A stretch of DNA of 64,000 bases from positions 1,538,501 through 1,602,500 of the forward strand of contig NZ_CP016353.1 in the NCBI RefSeq assembly GCF_002240355.1, given 5' to 3'. Positions 18,953 through 28,828 of this stretch are shown here, in pieces; the stretch's first letter is position 1, and each line of letters begins with the position of its first letter. The DNA comes from Prauserella marina (GTDB lineage Bacteria > Actinomycetota > Actinomycetes > Mycobacteriales > Pseudonocardiaceae). The position numbers and the translations under genes are program-made. Under the pieces are notes generated by a model. It was not told where the DNA came from, did not search any database, and worked only from the letters and a program-made list of their open reading frames with translations.

Positions 18953-20086
18953 ATGGCGAGTGCTATGACTGCCCTCCCTCTTGTTTTCGACGCGCCTCGC
19001 CGTGGCCTCCCGCAGCGGCACCTCGCCGACCTCTCTCCCGAGGAACGGTCCGAAGCCGTCGTCGCCCTCGGCGAGCGGGCATTTCGCGCCAAGCAGCTCT
19101 CGAATCACTACTTCGCGCGACTGACCGTCGACCCCGAGTCGATGACCGACATCCCGGCCGCGTCGAGGCAACGCCTCGTCGACGAGCTGATGCCGACCTT
19201 GCTCACCGAGGTGAGGGCGGTGGCCTGCGACGAGGGCACTACGCGGAAAACGCTGTGGCGCGCGCACGACGGCACGATGCTGGAAAGCGTCCTGATGCGC
19301 TATCCGGACAGGGCGACGCTGTGCATCTCCAGCCAGGCCGGTTGCGGGATGGCCTGCCCGTTCTGCGCGACCGGGCAGGGCGGCCTCGACCGCAACCTCT
19401 CGACGGCCGAGATCGTCGACCAGGTGCGCTCGGCCGCCGCCGTCATGCGCGACGGCCTGCTGCCCGGCCCAGGCGGCGGCCCGAGCCCCGGACGGCTGTC
19501 CAACATCGTTTTCATGGGCATGGGCGAGCCGCTGGCGAACTACAAGCGGGTGGTTGCCGCGGTCAGACGGATCACCGAGCCCGCACCGGCCGGGCTTGGC
19601 ATCTCTCAGCGTTCGGTGACGGTGTCGACCGTGGGGCTCGCTCCTGCGATCCGCAAGCTCGCCGACGAGAAGATGCAGGTGCGGCTCGCGGTGTCGTTGC
19701 ACACGCCCGACGACGAACTGCGGGACACCCTGGTGCCGGTGAACAACAGGTGGGCGGTGGACGAGGTGCTGTCGGCCGCCCGGTACTACGCCGACACCTC
19801 CGGCAGGCGGGTGTCGATCGAGTACGCGCTGATCCGCGATGTGAACGATCAGCCGTGGCGCGCCGAGCTACTGGCCAAGCGGTTGCGGGAACATCTCGGT
19901 CATCTGGTGCACGTGAACGTGATCCCGTTGAACCCGACCCCCGGCAGTAAGTGGGACGCGTCGCCGAAGCCGGTGGAACGCGAGTTCGTGCGCCTGGTCA
20001 ACGCGGGGGGAGTGGCCTGCACGGTGCGGGACACCCGTGGTCAGGAGATCGCCGCCGCGTGCGGTCAGCTCGCGGCCGAAGGCTGA
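18953..20086 (+). CDS. rlmN: 23S rRNA (adenine-2503-C2)-methyltransferase RlmN
   Basis: Radical-SAM enzyme that methylates C2 of A2503 in 23S rRNA and A37 of some tRNAs. The 377-aa protein has the 4Fe-4S motif [11 protein letters not shown] (CxxxCxxC), the SAM-binding GMGEPLANY block, and a C-terminal [11 protein letters not shown] containing the catalytic cysteine. The start is taken at ATG 18953 with GAGAGG upstream; a second ATG at 18965 is equally plausible. The long upstream extension is a shadow of the PadR gene. In mycobacteria rlmN also lies downstream of cdsA. Confidence 0.95.
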   Translation: MASAMTALPLVFDAPRRGLPQRHLADLSPEERSEAVVALGERAFRAKQLSNHYFARLTVDPESMTDIPAASRQRLVDELMPTLLTEVRAVACDEGTTRKTLWRAHDGTMLESVLMRYPDRATLCISSQAGCGMACPFCATGQGGLDRNLSTAEIVDQVRSAAAVMRDGLLPGPGGGPSPGRLSNIVFMGMGEPLANYKRVVAAVRRITEPAPAGLGISQRSVTVSTVGLAPAIRKLADEKMQVRLAVSLHTPDDELRDTLVPVNNRWAVDEVLSAARYYADTSGRRVSIEYALIRDVNDQPWRAELLAKRLREHLGHLVHVNVIPLNPTPGSKWDASPKPVEREFVRLVNAGGVACTVRDTRGQEIAAACGQLAAEG

Positions 20087-20104
20087 GCCTCGCGCCGCCA
20101 CCGG

Positions 20105-20479
20105 TCAGGCGACGCCGAACAGCAGTGCCGCGGCGACCGCCTCGACCCAGAAGTAGAACCAGATGGGGTAGAACGCGGTCGGCTTGTCGAGCAACCGGGA
20201 CACGAGCCTTCCAGCGGCCATGCCGCCGAGCGCCGAGGCCACCGTGACGAGGACACCCGGCCGGATGCTCCCGATGTCGGCGGCGGCCAGGCCGAGCACC
20301 ACGGCGACGGCGATGCCGAAACCGCCGTAGACCGCGCGGATCTCCGACCTGCTCTCCGGAGCGTCGACGACGATGCGGAACGGCTTGCTCAGCGCGGAGG
20401 GAGCGGCGAGAGCGAACACGCCCATCCCGAGGAAGAACGTGCCGACGATGATGATCACGACCATCACGATGATGTCCAC
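20105..20479 (-). CDS. DUF4345-type small membrane protein
   Basis: 124 aa with about four hydrophobic segments (residues 2-24, 44-64, 68-88, 104-122). The block SEIRAVYGGFGIAVAVVLG matches DUF4345 proteins, which have no known function. The start is the GTG at 20479, with GGAGGAG 6 nt upstream; the longer frame is a shadow of the divergent AraC gene. It shares a 36-bp upstream region with that AraC regulator, which suggests the regulator may control it. Confidence 0.8.
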   Translation of the reverse strand: MDIIVMVVIIIVGTFFLGMGVFALAAPSALSKPFRIVVDAPESRSEIRAVYGGFGIAVAVVLGLAAADIGSIRPGVLVTVASALGGMAAGRLVSRLLDKPTAFYPIWFYFWVEAVAAALLFGVA

Positions 20480-20515
20480 CCTGTGCTCCTCCACGCTCGC
20501 GACGAGGCACCAAGG

Positions 20516-21322
20516 ATGACTCCCGGTCCCGCGGTCGCGCTTCCGGAAACGTGCTGCGCCACGTTGTGGCTCGGTCCGGGCCACGCGATCTACGCCGGTC
20601 CCTCGCTGGAGCTGGAGCCGCACTCGGGTTCGGTGACCTGCCTCGCGATCGGCGTCGACGGCCCGTTCACCGTGCGGACAGCCGAATCGGCGGGCCGCGT
20701 GGCGCGGAGCGCGCTCATCCCGCCGCGCGTGAGGCACCAACTGGTGGCTTCGGGGCGGCACATGGTTTTCTGCTACCTGGATGCCACGTCGGAGAGGGAG
20801 AAGGCATGCCGTCAGTGCATGACGAGCGCCGGCGGGCAGTCGTACCACGACCACGTCGACACCGGCCGTCTCGCCGAGCTGGGGGCCGAGCTGATCGCCT
20901 CAGGCTCACGGGAGGTCGCGCTGCGCTGGCTGCGCGTCGCCGCGCCTTCGGCTCCAGCCGGGCTGGACCCCCGGATCGCCCGCGCCGCGCGATTCTTGCG
21001 CGAACATCCCGATCCTGCTCCCACCGCCGAGGAGCTGGCGGTGCGATGCGGAGTGTCGGTCTCCCGATTCCTGCACCTGTTCCGCGCGCACACCGGCACC
21101 AGCTTCCGCAGGTACCGGCTGTGGGCTCGCATGCTGCGCACGGCGGGGCTGCTGTCGGCCGAGGGCGGTCACGTCAGCCTGACGACCGCGGCCGTCGCTG
21201 CCGGTTTTGCCAGCCCCTCGCATTTCAGCGACAGCTTCCACGCGATGTTCGGATCGCGGCCGAGCAGGGTGCTGACCGGTACCCGGATCGCTTTTCTGTC
21301 CACGACGGACGGTCCGGGGTGA
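20516..21322 (+). CDS. AraC family transcriptional regulator
   Basis: 268-aa regulator. The C-terminal ~100 residues are an AraC/XylS double helix-turn-helix: PTAEELAVRCGVSVSRFLHLFRAHTG in two parts, then TTAAVAAGFASPSHFSDSFHAMFGSRPSRV. The N-terminal ~165 residues are a probable cupin-like ligand domain containing a CRQC pair near residue 100. It is transcribed away from the DUF4345 gene with only 36 bp between, making that gene the likeliest target. It converges on the DinB gene. Confidence 0.88.
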   Translation: MTPGPAVALPETCCATLWLGPGHAIYAGPSLELEPHSGSVTCLAIGVDGPFTVRTAESAGRVARSALIPPRVRHQLVASGRHMVFCYLDATSEREKACRQCMTSAGGQSYHDHVDTGRLAELGAELIASGSREVALRWLRVAAPSAPAGLDPRIARAARFLREHPDPAPTAEELAVRCGVSVSRFLHLFRAHTGTSFRRYRLWARMLRTAGLLSAEGGHVSLTTAAVAAGFASPSHFSDSFHAMFGSRPSRVLTGTRIAFLSTTDGPG

Positions 21323-21342
21323 CCCCGTCACCGTCAGGCAGG

Positions 21343-21852
21343 TCAGGCTCCGGTCTCGCCGTCGATGCTTTCCCTGATGAGATCGGCATGCCCGCAGTGC
21401 CTCGCGTATTCGGCGATCATGTGCGAGTAGATCCACCGCAGGGACACCTCGGCACCCGCGAACGGGCTCAGGTGGTCGAGGGCGCGCTCGGCGCAGTTGG
21501 TCTTCGACACCGCGACTTCCGCTTCCCAGGTGGCTTTCGCCGCGTCGAACGTCACGTCGCCGAGGTCGAAACCACCGTCCGTTCCGTCGGGATCGGCGGC
21601 CGGATCGTAGATCGGCGCCGCCCGTTCTCCCGTGAGCACCCTGCGAAACCAGTTGCGCTCGACCTCGGCCGCGTGCTGGACGAGTCCCAGCAACGTCAAT
21701 GTGGACGGTGAGACGGCCGCGGTGCGCAGTTGCGGTTCGGTCAGGCCGGCGCACTTGACGGCGAGTGTGGCGCGGTAGAAGTCGAGCCAGCTTTCCAGCG
21801 TGGTGCGTTCGTCGGCGTTCAGTGGTGGCATCGCGCGATCAGTTGTGGACAC
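21343..21852 (-). CDS. DinB family protein (DUF664-like)
   Basis: 169-aa four-helix-bundle protein of the DinB superfamily. Recognisable parts are LLGLVQHAAEVERNWFRRVL, with a metal-ligand histidine, and SLRWIYSHMIAEYARHCGHADLIRE with further histidines. Actinobacterial relatives include mycothiol-dependent enzymes and many uncharacterised proteins; which type this is cannot be decided. GTG at 21852 is used; ATG at 21831 is an alternative. It lies just downstream of the large LuxR-type regulator on the same strand, 73 bp apart, so the two may be cotranscribed. Confidence 0.82.
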   Translation of the reverse strand: MSTTDRAMPPLNADERTTLESWLDFYRATLAVKCAGLTEPQLRTAAVSPSTLTLLGLVQHAAEVERNWFRRVLTGERAAPIYDPAADPDGTDGGFDLGDVTFDAAKATWEAEVAVSKTNCAERALDHLSPFAGAEVSLRWIYSHMIAEYARHCGHADLIRESIDGETGA

Positions 21853-21925
21853 GGCCGCGATTGTGCCACCGGGGTCCGACAGTGTCGCTGTGTCGCGGTG
21901 CGGGCCATGGCGAATCACACCGGGT

Positions 21926-24640
21926 CTACCGTGGATCTTCCGGTGCCAGCGGGGTTTGCCGCAATTGGGCCCTCGTGGTGATTCCCAGTTTCGGAAAGAT
22001 CTTGTGCAGGTGATAGCCAACCGTGCGGTGGCTGAGGTAGAGCTTGGCGCCGATTTCCCTGTTGCTGAGCCCCAGCGCGGCCAATTCGGCGACCCGGGTT
22101 TCCTGTTCGGTGAGTTCTTCCTTCGGCCAGGAGGAGGCGTTGGCCACCCCACCGCTTCGCGCGCCGCAGGCCCGAAGCTCACCGCCCGCGCGTTCGGCCC
22201 ACGACCGGGCACCGAGATCGGTGAACAGATTCGTCGCCGTCCGCAACGGTTCCGTGGCCTCGGTGATCCTCCGCTGTCTGCGCAGCCACTCGCCGTAGCG
22301 CAGCGACAGCCTGGCTACCTCGAACGGCGTGCTGTCGGCGCTCACGCTCGCGAGCGCCGACTGGTGGAGTTTGTCGGCGAGCCCCGCGCTTCCGGTTTCC
22401 CCTTCGGCCAGCAGGGCCGCGCAGCCGTGCAGATGCGCCCGTACCCAGCCCGGCCGGTCTCCCGCCCAGTGGGTGAACCGGTTCACCATGCCGGTCGCGG
22501 TTTCGGTGTCGCCGGCGCGCAGGTGCGCCTCGACCGTGTCGGGCAGCGCCAGCCTCGCGATGTGCTCGTGGCACTGCGGCACACCACGCGTGCCGAGCGT
22601 GGCGAGCAGCGCGCACGCCGTGTCGTGCTCGCCTCTGGCGAGTGCGAGTGAGCCGAGCGCCCACGTCGCGCGTGCCGAGGCGAGCCGGTTGCCCGTCCGG
22701 TGCGCGAGGTCCTTCGCGGTACCCGCGTGCTCTCTCGTCTCCGCGGCGTCTCCCTGGATGGCGGCCACGGTCGCCAGCAGCGCGTGGAAGTCGGCGATCC
22801 TCGGCGGCTGCCCTACGTCGGTCGCGAGCCGGAGCCCTTCCTTCGCGTGCGCGCTCGCCTCGGTCAGCATGCCGAGCCGGATCTCCACCTCGGTGAGCCA
22901 GGAAAGCGGCATCGGCAGCAACGCGAGCATTCCGGTCGCGGTCAGGTCGGCGTACGCGGCGATGGCGAGGTCGTGGGTTTCCCTGACGTGCTCACCGCGC
23001 ATCGCGATCACCATCGGGAACAACCAGCGGTGGGCGCCTGACTTCGCGATGGCTCGCGGGGCGTCGTCCATGAGCCGCCACGGTCGCGGGCCGGGCTCGG
23101 CCCTGTCGTCCAGCGCGGCGGCGAGCCACCTGCCGTAGCGCCGGTAGGCGGGGTCGTCGTGCTCGTCCGCGATTCGTTCCGCGAGTTCGACTGCTTCGCC
23201 GAGCCTGCCCGAGTACAGGGCGGCGCCGGTAGCCATGAAGCGCAGGTCCGCGGCGGCGTCGGCTCCCCCTGTGCCCTCAGCTTCGTCGGCGCACCTGCTC
23301 AGGTATCCGAACGCGACGTTCTGCTCGCCGCTGAACAGTTCGAACAACGCCCTTACCGGGCGCTGTCCCGGCACCGGCGTGTCGCCGCCTTCGGTGAGCA
23401 GCCGCCGCGCCAGTGCTGCCTCGCCCGACTTCCACGCGTAGTGGGCCGCCATGGTCAACCGGCGGGCACCCTCGGCAGGCAGCGGGCTCAGCCCCGCCGA
23501 CCGCCGCATCACGACCGCGGCCGAGGCCATCCCGCCTCGCCGCTCGGCAGCGGAGGCACTGCTCTCCAGTTCGGCGGCGAGCGCTTCGTCGGGCTCGCTC
23601 GCCGCGAGCGCGCGGTGCCACGTCGCGCGCGAGGTCTCGCCGATGGCGGCCCATTCCTCCGCGAGCGCGGCGTGAGCCTCCCGGAGGCCTGCCGGTTCGG
23701 CGAGGCCGCTCGCCGAGCGCAGCAACGGGTGCGCGAACGCGATGCGCTCGCGCGTGTCCAGCAGCGAGGTGAGGCGCTCCGAGCCCCAGATGTCGCGCGG
23801 CAGGCCGAGCCGCTCACCGGCTCGCGTGATGACATCGGCTCGTCCCGTGCCGTCGGCGGCGACGACACGTAGCGCGGTCCGTTCGGCCGGCGACAACGCG
23901 GCGAGCCTGGCTCCGAAAAGGTGATCGAGCGCGGATCCCGCGTTCAGTGCCGCGACGTCGAGGGCACGCGCTGTGTTGTGCCGCGCCAGTTCGCCGAGTA
24001 CGAGCGGGTTGCCCCTGGCCGCTTCGACGAGCGCGGTCGCCGCCTCCCCGCGTGGCCATCCGTGCCGGGCCAGCAGCGTGGTGGCGGCTTCGGCGCCGAG
24101 ACCGGCCAGCACGAGGCAGGGAAGATCTTCGCCGAGTTGCGGCTCGCCGGGACGCGCGAGCGTGGTCAGCAGGAAGCCGATGCCGCCTTCGACGCGGCGA
24201 CAGCAGAAGAACACGACGCGCAGGGATGCCGCGTCGAGATGGTGGACGTCGTCGATGGTCAACAGCACGGGCCGTCGCGCCGCGGCCACGCGCAGCAGCG
24301 CCAGCGTGGCCGCGCACACCGCGAGGTCGGTCGTGCTTCCCTCGGCGAGGCCGAGCGCGACGCGCACGGCTCGTGCCTGTTCGCCGGGGATCCCGCCGAG
24401 CAGCGGGAGGAACGGTTCGACGAGCTGGTGCAGACCGGCGAACGCGAGGTCGGCTTCCGACGCGAACCCTCGGATCCCCACGACGGTGACGCCATCGTGG
24501 TCCGGGGTGTTTTCGCTCAGCAGCGCGCTTTTCCCGATGCCGGGTTCGCCCCGGATGATCAGTACCCTGCCCTCGCCGTTCGCCACGGCGGCGCACAGGT
24601 CCTGGATGTGCCGCGACTCGTCCTCCCTGCCGGCCAGCAC
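21926..24640 (-). CDS. LAL-type (large ATP-binding LuxR) transcriptional regulator
   Basis: 904-aa regulator. Residues 31-39 form the Walker A loop (GEPGIGKSA), a Walker B strand LLTIDDVHHLD follows near residue 125, and a long helical-repeat middle region (TPR-like, Ala/Glu-rich) leads to the C-terminal LuxR helix-turn-helix (LTEQETRVAELAALG, SNREIGAKLYLSHRTVGYHL). LAL proteins respond to small ligands and ATP and often activate sugar-uptake or secondary-metabolite genes. No such cluster lies beside it; the divergent SDR gene 135 bp away and the DinB gene downstream are the only candidates in view. Confidence 0.92.
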   Translation of the reverse strand: MLAGREDESRHIQDLCAAVANGEGRVLIIRGEPGIGKSALLSENTPDHDGVTVVGIRGFASEADLAFAGLHQLVEPFLPLLGGIPGEQARAVRVALGLAEGSTTDLAVCAATLALLRVAAARRPVLLTIDDVHHLDAASLRVVFFCCRRVEGGIGFLLTTLARPGEPQLGEDLPCLVLAGLGAEAATTLLARHGWPRGEAATALVEAARGNPLVLGELARHNTARALDVAALNAGSALDHLFGARLAALSPAERTALRVVAADGTGRADVITRAGERLGLPRDIWGSERLTSLLDTRERIAFAHPLLRSASGLAEPAGLREAHAALAEEWAAIGETSRATWHRALAASEPDEALAAELESSASAAERRGGMASAAVVMRRSAGLSPLPAEGARRLTMAAHYAWKSGEAALARRLLTEGGDTPVPGQRPVRALFELFSGEQNVAFGYLSRCADEAEGTGGADAAADLRFMATGAALYSGRLGEAVELAERIADEHDDPAYRRYGRWLAAALDDRAEPGPRPWRLMDDAPRAIAKSGAHRWLFPMVIAMRGEHVRETHDLAIAAYADLTATGMLALLPMPLSWLTEVEIRLGMLTEASAHAKEGLRLATDVGQPPRIADFHALLATVAAIQGDAAETREHAGTAKDLAHRTGNRLASARATWALGSLALARGEHDTACALLATLGTRGVPQCHEHIARLALPDTVEAHLRAGDTETATGMVNRFTHWAGDRPGWVRAHLHGCAALLAEGETGSAGLADKLHQSALASVSADSTPFEVARLSLRYGEWLRRQRRITEATEPLRTATNLFTDLGARSWAERAGGELRACGARSGGVANASSWPKEELTEQETRVAELAALGLSNREIGAKLYLSHRTVGYHLHKIFPKLGITTRAQLRQTPLAPEDPR

Positions 24641-24775
24641 CCGCGGAGTTTACCGCCGGTGCCGGCGAGAACCCGCTGAGGTCCGGCGACCGGTCATCGT
24701 GACAGATGCCCGCGCGCCGGGGGCCGGGTGAAGCTGCATCCCAGGAATCCGGGCACCGGTGCGAAGGGGACAGAC

Positions 24776-25777
24776 ATGAGCGACGACATGAAGGACGACG
24801 ACACCAAGGCCGGGGGGAAGGCCGAGGAGGGGGCCGCCGACGAGGCGGTGCCGCCGAAAAAGACCTACAGCCGCCGCAGGCTGATCACGACGGGGACGGT
24901 GGCGGCGGGTGCGGCGGCGGTCGCGGGAGCGGTGGGCGGCGTCGCGCTCGTGAGCGGTGGTCAGCCGACCCCGGTGATCGAACCCTCCGGTGCGACCAGG
25001 TTCACGGACAAGGTCGTCCTCATCACAGGAGCCACCTCGGGCATCGGAAGGGCCGCCGCGATCCGGTTCGCGCGTGAAGGCGCCATGGTGGGCTTCTGCG
25101 GGCGGCGAGAGGAACTGGGCCGCGAGGTCGAAAGAGAGATCAAGGCCGAGGGCGGTGAGGCCACCTACATCCGTGCCGACGTTCGTGAGGCAGCCGAGGT
25201 GAAGGCCTTCGTCGACCGGATCGCGGGGAAGTACGGCGGGCTCGACGCCTGCTTCAACAACGCGGGCATCACCGTCCAAAAGCCACTGCACGAGTACACC
25301 GAGGACGAGTGGGACGACGTCGTCGGCACCGACCTGCGCGGTGCCTTCCTTTCGCTGAAGTACGAGATTCCGCATCTCGTCGAGCGGGGAGGCGGTGTCG
25401 TGCTCGTGACGTCCTCGACGGTGGGAATTTCGGCCTCCGGTGGCCAGAGTGCCTACGCCGCCGCGAAGGCGGGCGTGCTCGGGATGGTGAAATCAGCCTC
25501 GCTCGACTACGCGGCCGACGGGATCCGGATCAACGCTCTGCTGCCGGGCACGACGAACACCGACTTCGTCCGCGGCACCGCGGGCGCGCTCGACCTTCCG
25601 GACGCGGTGTGGGACACGATGGCGAAGACGTGGGCGAAGTCCAACGTCCCCGGAATGCGGCGGATGGCCACGGCCGACGAGGTCGCCGCGTTCGCCGTCA
25701 CTCTCACCTCGACGGACTTTCCGTTCCTGACCGGCTCGCAGCTGTCGCTCGCCGGCGGCATCAACGCCTACGGCTGA
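24776..25777 (+). CDS. SDR-family oxidoreductase with a twin-arginine-like N-terminus
   Basis: 333 aa. Residues 1-30 are acidic and polar, then TYSRRRLITTG (arginines 33-35) followed by a small-residue hydrophobic stretch to about residue 60, which looks like a Tat signal. After that comes a full classical short-chain dehydrogenase: GATSGIG nucleotide loop, NNAG, catalytic S in VTSST and YAAAK. SDRs are normally cytoplasmic, so an exported or membrane-tethered form that folds with its cofactor before Tat transport is plausible but unproven. ATG at 24776 has AAGGGGA upstream. A strong bidirectional hairpin follows. Confidence 0.85.
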   Translation: MSDDMKDDDTKAGGKAEEGAADEAVPPKKTYSRRRLITTGTVAAGAAAVAGAVGGVALVSGGQPTPVIEPSGATRFTDKVVLITGATSGIGRAAAIRFAREGAMVGFCGRREELGREVEREIKAEGGEATYIRADVREAAEVKAFVDRIAGKYGGLDACFNNAGITVQKPLHEYTEDEWDDVVGTDLRGAFLSLKYEIPHLVERGGGVVLVTSSTVGISASGGQSAYAAAKAGVLGMVKSASLDYAADGIRINALLPGTTNTDFVRGTAGALDLPDAVWDTMAKTWAKSNVPGMRRMATADEVAAFAVTLTSTDFPFLTGSQLSLAGGINAYG

Positions 25778-25803
25778 GCCGCCGTGCGCCGGCCGGGCCC
25801 GCG

Positions 25804-25839
25804 ACGAAGAACGGCCACCCGAGGGTGGCCGTTCTTCGT
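25804..25839. terminator. Bidirectional hairpin terminator
   Basis: Two perfect 17-bp arms, 25804-25820 and 25823-25839 (arm sequence ACGAAGAACGGCCACCC), with almost no loop, sit between the convergent SDR and DUF2631 genes. The stem ends in TTCTTCGTGTTCTC on the plus strand and the matching run on the minus strand, so it can serve both genes. Confidence 0.9.
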
Positions 25840-25847
25840 GTTCTCGC

Positions 25848-26108
25848 TCAGCGCCGCCAGGAAAGGCGCCTGCGCCGGATGTCGAAGATGAGGCCGATGG
25901 CCAGCAGCACGGCGGTGCCGATCAGCCAGGTGTCCTCCGTCTTGTTCTCGTGGTTGCCGATCAACATGATCAGCAGCGCGAACACGGTGAACCAGCCCGC
26001 GATCTGGGTGGCCTTCGGGAAGGTACCGTGCCAGCCCCACTCCGCCGAGGGCTCGTCGCGAGGGTCGACCTCGGTACCAGCGCGCTTCTCGACCGCCTTG
26101 CCAGCCAC
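25848..26108 (-). CDS. DUF2631 family membrane protein
   Basis: 86-aa protein with two hydrophobic segments (about residues 35-53 and 60-76) separated by a short [10 protein letters not shown] loop. The SAEWGWHG motif before the first segment marks DUF2631, an actinobacterial family of unknown function found near dxr. The GTG at 26108 has AAGGAG upstream; the longer frame is not supported. It is divergent from dxr with a 152-bp shared upstream region. Confidence 0.85.
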   Translation of the reverse strand: MAGKAVEKRAGTEVDPRDEPSAEWGWHGTFPKATQIAGWFTVFALLIMLIGNHENKTEDTWLIGTAVLLAIGLIFDIRRRRLSWRR

Positions 26109-26260
26109 GATCACTCCTTGTCTCAGGGTCAGCACCGTCTCCGTGCCCGCACGGCGAGGGACCGGGGTCCTTCCCGCCGCCACCTGCGGTCATGTGCCTT
26201 TCGCATGATCCCACATGCCTGTGGCGCGGGCGCGAGTGCCGTCCGCGACAATGGTCACCG

Positions 26261-27466
26261 ATGAACACACCACGCACCGTGCTCGTGCTCGGCTCGACGG
26301 GCTCGATCGGCACGCAGGCGCTCGACGTCGTGACGCGAAATCCGGACCTGTTCCGGATCGCCGGTCTCGCCGCGGGCGGCTCCGATCCGAGGTCGCTCGC
26401 GGAGCAGGCCATCGCGCACGGGGTGGACGCGGTCGCCGTGACGAAGGCGACCGCCGTCGAGGATGTTCAGCTCGCGCTGTACGCGGAAGCGCAGCGCCGG
26501 GGGTACTCGCGGGGCGAGTACCGGTTGCCGAGAATCTTCGCGGGCGTCGAAGCCACCGCCGAATTGATCTCGGCGGTACCGGTCGACGTCGTGCTCAACG
26601 GCATTCCCGGTTCGCGGGGTCTCGTGCCGACGCTGCGGGCGCTGGAGACCGGCGCCTCGCTCGCGCTTGCCAACAAGGAATCGCTCATCGCTGGCGGGCC
26701 GCTCGTGCTGGCCGCCGCGAAACCGGGACAGCTCGTTCCCGTCGACTCCGAGCACTCCGCGCTGGCGCAGGCACTGCGCGGTGGGGACGCCGACGAGGTC
26801 GACCGGCTCGTGCTCACCGCGTCCGGCGGGCCGTTTCGCGGTCGCTCGCGCGAGGAGATGAGCGACGTCACTCCCGCCGACGCGCTCGCGCACCCCACCT
26901 GGGCGATGGGCCCGCTCGTCACGATCAACTCGGCGACACTCGTCAACAAGGGCCTCGAACTCATCGAGGCACACCTGCTGTTCGGGATTGCCTGTGACCG
27001 GATCGACGTCGCCGTGCACCCTCAGTCGATCGTGCATTCGATGGTGACCTTCGTCGACGGCGCGACGATCGCGCAGGCCAGCCCGCCCGACATGCGGCTG
27101 CCGATCGCGCTCGCGTTGAACTGGCCGCGCAGGGTTCCCGGCGCGACGGCGCCGTGTAGCTGGGCCGAAGCGTCGTCGTGGACCTTCGAACCACTCGACG
27201 ACACCGCGTTTCCCGCCGTCGAACTCGCGAGGCACGCTGGAACGGCGGGCGGTTGCCTTCCGGCGGTCTTCAACGCGGCGAACGAGGAACTCGTCGGCGG
27301 GTTCCTGGCACAGAACACCCGCTTCACGTCCATCGTGGACACTGTGCAGAAGGTGGTCGAGGCCGCCGACCAGTGGCGTCGTGCACCACGCGATGTCGAG
27401 GACGTCTTCGCCGCGGAACAATGGGCGCGCGAGCGCGCCGTCGCCATCAGCACTGGAGGGAAGTAG
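26261..27466 (+). CDS. dxr: 1-deoxy-D-xylulose 5-phosphate reductoisomerase
   Basis: Second enzyme of the MEP isoprenoid pathway, converting DXP to MEP with NADPH; the target of fosmidomycin. The 401-aa protein has the NADPH loop GSTGSIGTQ, the NKESLI motif, acidic metal ligands in PVDSEHSAL, and [10 protein letters not shown]. The ATG at 26261 gives the normal length; upstream codons do not resemble Dxr. It is followed 3 nt later by the site-2 protease gene and then by ispG, the same MEP/protease cluster as in mycobacteria. Confidence 0.97.
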   Translation: MNTPRTVLVLGSTGSIGTQALDVVTRNPDLFRIAGLAAGGSDPRSLAEQAIAHGVDAVAVTKATAVEDVQLALYAEAQRRGYSRGEYRLPRIFAGVEATAELISAVPVDVVLNGIPGSRGLVPTLRALETGASLALANKESLIAGGPLVLAAAKPGQLVPVDSEHSALAQALRGGDADEVDRLVLTASGGPFRGRSREEMSDVTPADALAHPTWAMGPLVTINSATLVNKGLELIEAHLLFGIACDRIDVAVHPQSIVHSMVTFVDGATIAQASPPDMRLPIALALNWPRRVPGATAPCSWAEASSWTFEPLDDTAFPAVELARHAGTAGGCLPAVFNAANEELVGGFLAQNTRFTSIVDTVQKVVEAADQWRRAPRDVEDVFAAEQWARERAVAISTGGK

Positions 27467-27469
27467 CGC

Positions 27470-28675
27470 GTGCTCGTCTACATCCTGGGAGTCGTGCTCT
27501 TCGCACTCGGGATCTGCGTGTCCGTCGCGCTGCACGAGGCCGGGCACATGCTCACCGCGAAGGCCTTCGGCATGAAGGTCAGGCGGTATTTCGTCGGCTT
27601 CGGGCCCACGATCTTCTCGTTCCGCCGAGGTGAGACCGAGTACGGCCTCAAGGCCATCCCGCTCGGTGGTTTCTGCGACATCGCGGGAATGACGGCTCTC
27701 GACGAGGTGACGCCGGACGAGGCGCCGAGGGCGATGTACCGCTACAAGACGTGGAAGCGGACCGTCGTGCTCTCGGCGGGCTCGGTGACCCATTTCATCC
27801 TCGGGTTCATCGTGCTGTACCTGATGGCGATCACCATGGGGCTGCCGAACCTCACCAGCAAGCCGGTGGTCTCCGAGGTCTCCGAGTGTGTCAGGGGCGG
27901 TGCCACCGCCGCCGAGGTCAACGACCCGGTGTGCCAGCCAGGCGACCCCGCTCCCGCGAAGGTGGCCGGTCTGCTCGCCGGTGACGAGGTCGTCGCGGTC
28001 GGCGGCCAGAACATCACGTCGTGGAGCCAGCTGCTCGTGGCCGTGCAGAACTCCTCCGGCCCCACCGACATCACCGTGCTCAGGGACGGGCAGCGTACGA
28101 CGCTGAACGTCGACGTACCGCAGGTGACCAGGCCGGTCCAGGGCGGTGGAACCGAGCAGGTCGGCGCCATCGGCGTCGCCCCGGCGAGCCTGCTGCCCTA
28201 CGGGCCGGTCGCCGCGCTCGGCGGTACCGCGGTCTTCACCGGCGACCTGCTTGCCGAGACGTGGCAGCGGCTGCTCGAATTCCCCGAGCGGATCCCCGCC
28301 GTCGTGGAGTCGATCTTCGGTGCGGAGCGCGATCCGAACACGCCGGTCAGTGTCGTCGGTGCGAGCCGGATCGGTGGCGAGGCCGTCGAGCAGGGCCTGT
28401 GGGAAGTGTTCCTGTTCCTGCTGGCCAGCCTTAACTTCTTCATCGGCATCTTCAACCTGCTGCCGCTGTTGCCGCTCGACGGCGGGCACATCGCGGTGAC
28501 CTGGTACGAGCGGGTCAGGGACTGGCTCCGCAAGCTGCGGGGCAAGGTGCCTGGAGGACCGGTCGACTACTCGAAACTCAACGCGGTGACGGCAGTCATC
28601 GTCGTCATCGGCGGAGCGGTTGTACTACTCACCGTGACTGCCGATATCGTCAATCCCATTCGACTCGCGCCCTGA
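27470..28675 (+). CDS. rip1: Site-2 zinc metalloprotease (Rip1/RseP family)
   Basis: Intramembrane protease that cuts anti-sigma factors and other membrane proteins; Rip1 controls envelope stress and lipid genes in mycobacteria. The 401-aa protein has the zinc motif HEAGH at residues 22-26 in the first membrane segment, a PDZ-like domain (about 140-225, around GLLAGDEVVAVGGQNI), and the C-terminal zinc-ligand motif LPLDGGH. About four membrane segments are present. GTG start 3 nt after dxr, implying cotranscription. Confidence 0.94.
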   Translation: MLVYILGVVLFALGICVSVALHEAGHMLTAKAFGMKVRRYFVGFGPTIFSFRRGETEYGLKAIPLGGFCDIAGMTALDEVTPDEAPRAMYRYKTWKRTVVLSAGSVTHFILGFIVLYLMAITMGLPNLTSKPVVSEVSECVRGGATAAEVNDPVCQPGDPAPAKVAGLLAGDEVVAVGGQNITSWSQLLVAVQNSSGPTDITVLRDGQRTTLNVDVPQVTRPVQGGGTEQVGAIGVAPASLLPYGPVAALGGTAVFTGDLLAETWQRLLEFPERIPAVVESIFGAERDPNTPVSVVGASRIGGEAVEQGLWEVFLFLLASLNFFIGIFNLLPLLPLDGGHIAVTWYERVRDWLRKLRGKVPGGPVDYSKLNAVTAVIVVIGGAVVLLTVTADIVNPIRLAP

Positions 28676-28828
28676 CGGCGCAGCCGATCCATGTTCGCGT
28701 GCCGTTCCGGTCATTGACGACGCTGTCATGTTGCTCACCGTAACGGCGCACCGTGTTCACCCCATTCCGCAGTAGCGCTGACGTATCGTTGGTGCTGACG
28801 CGTTCGCAGACCGTTTGCAGAGGATTCG

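Noticed and set aside
26255-28489. 744-aa minus-strand ORF across dxr and rip1
   Set aside because: Antisense shadow of conserved genes caused by high GC content and few stop codons.
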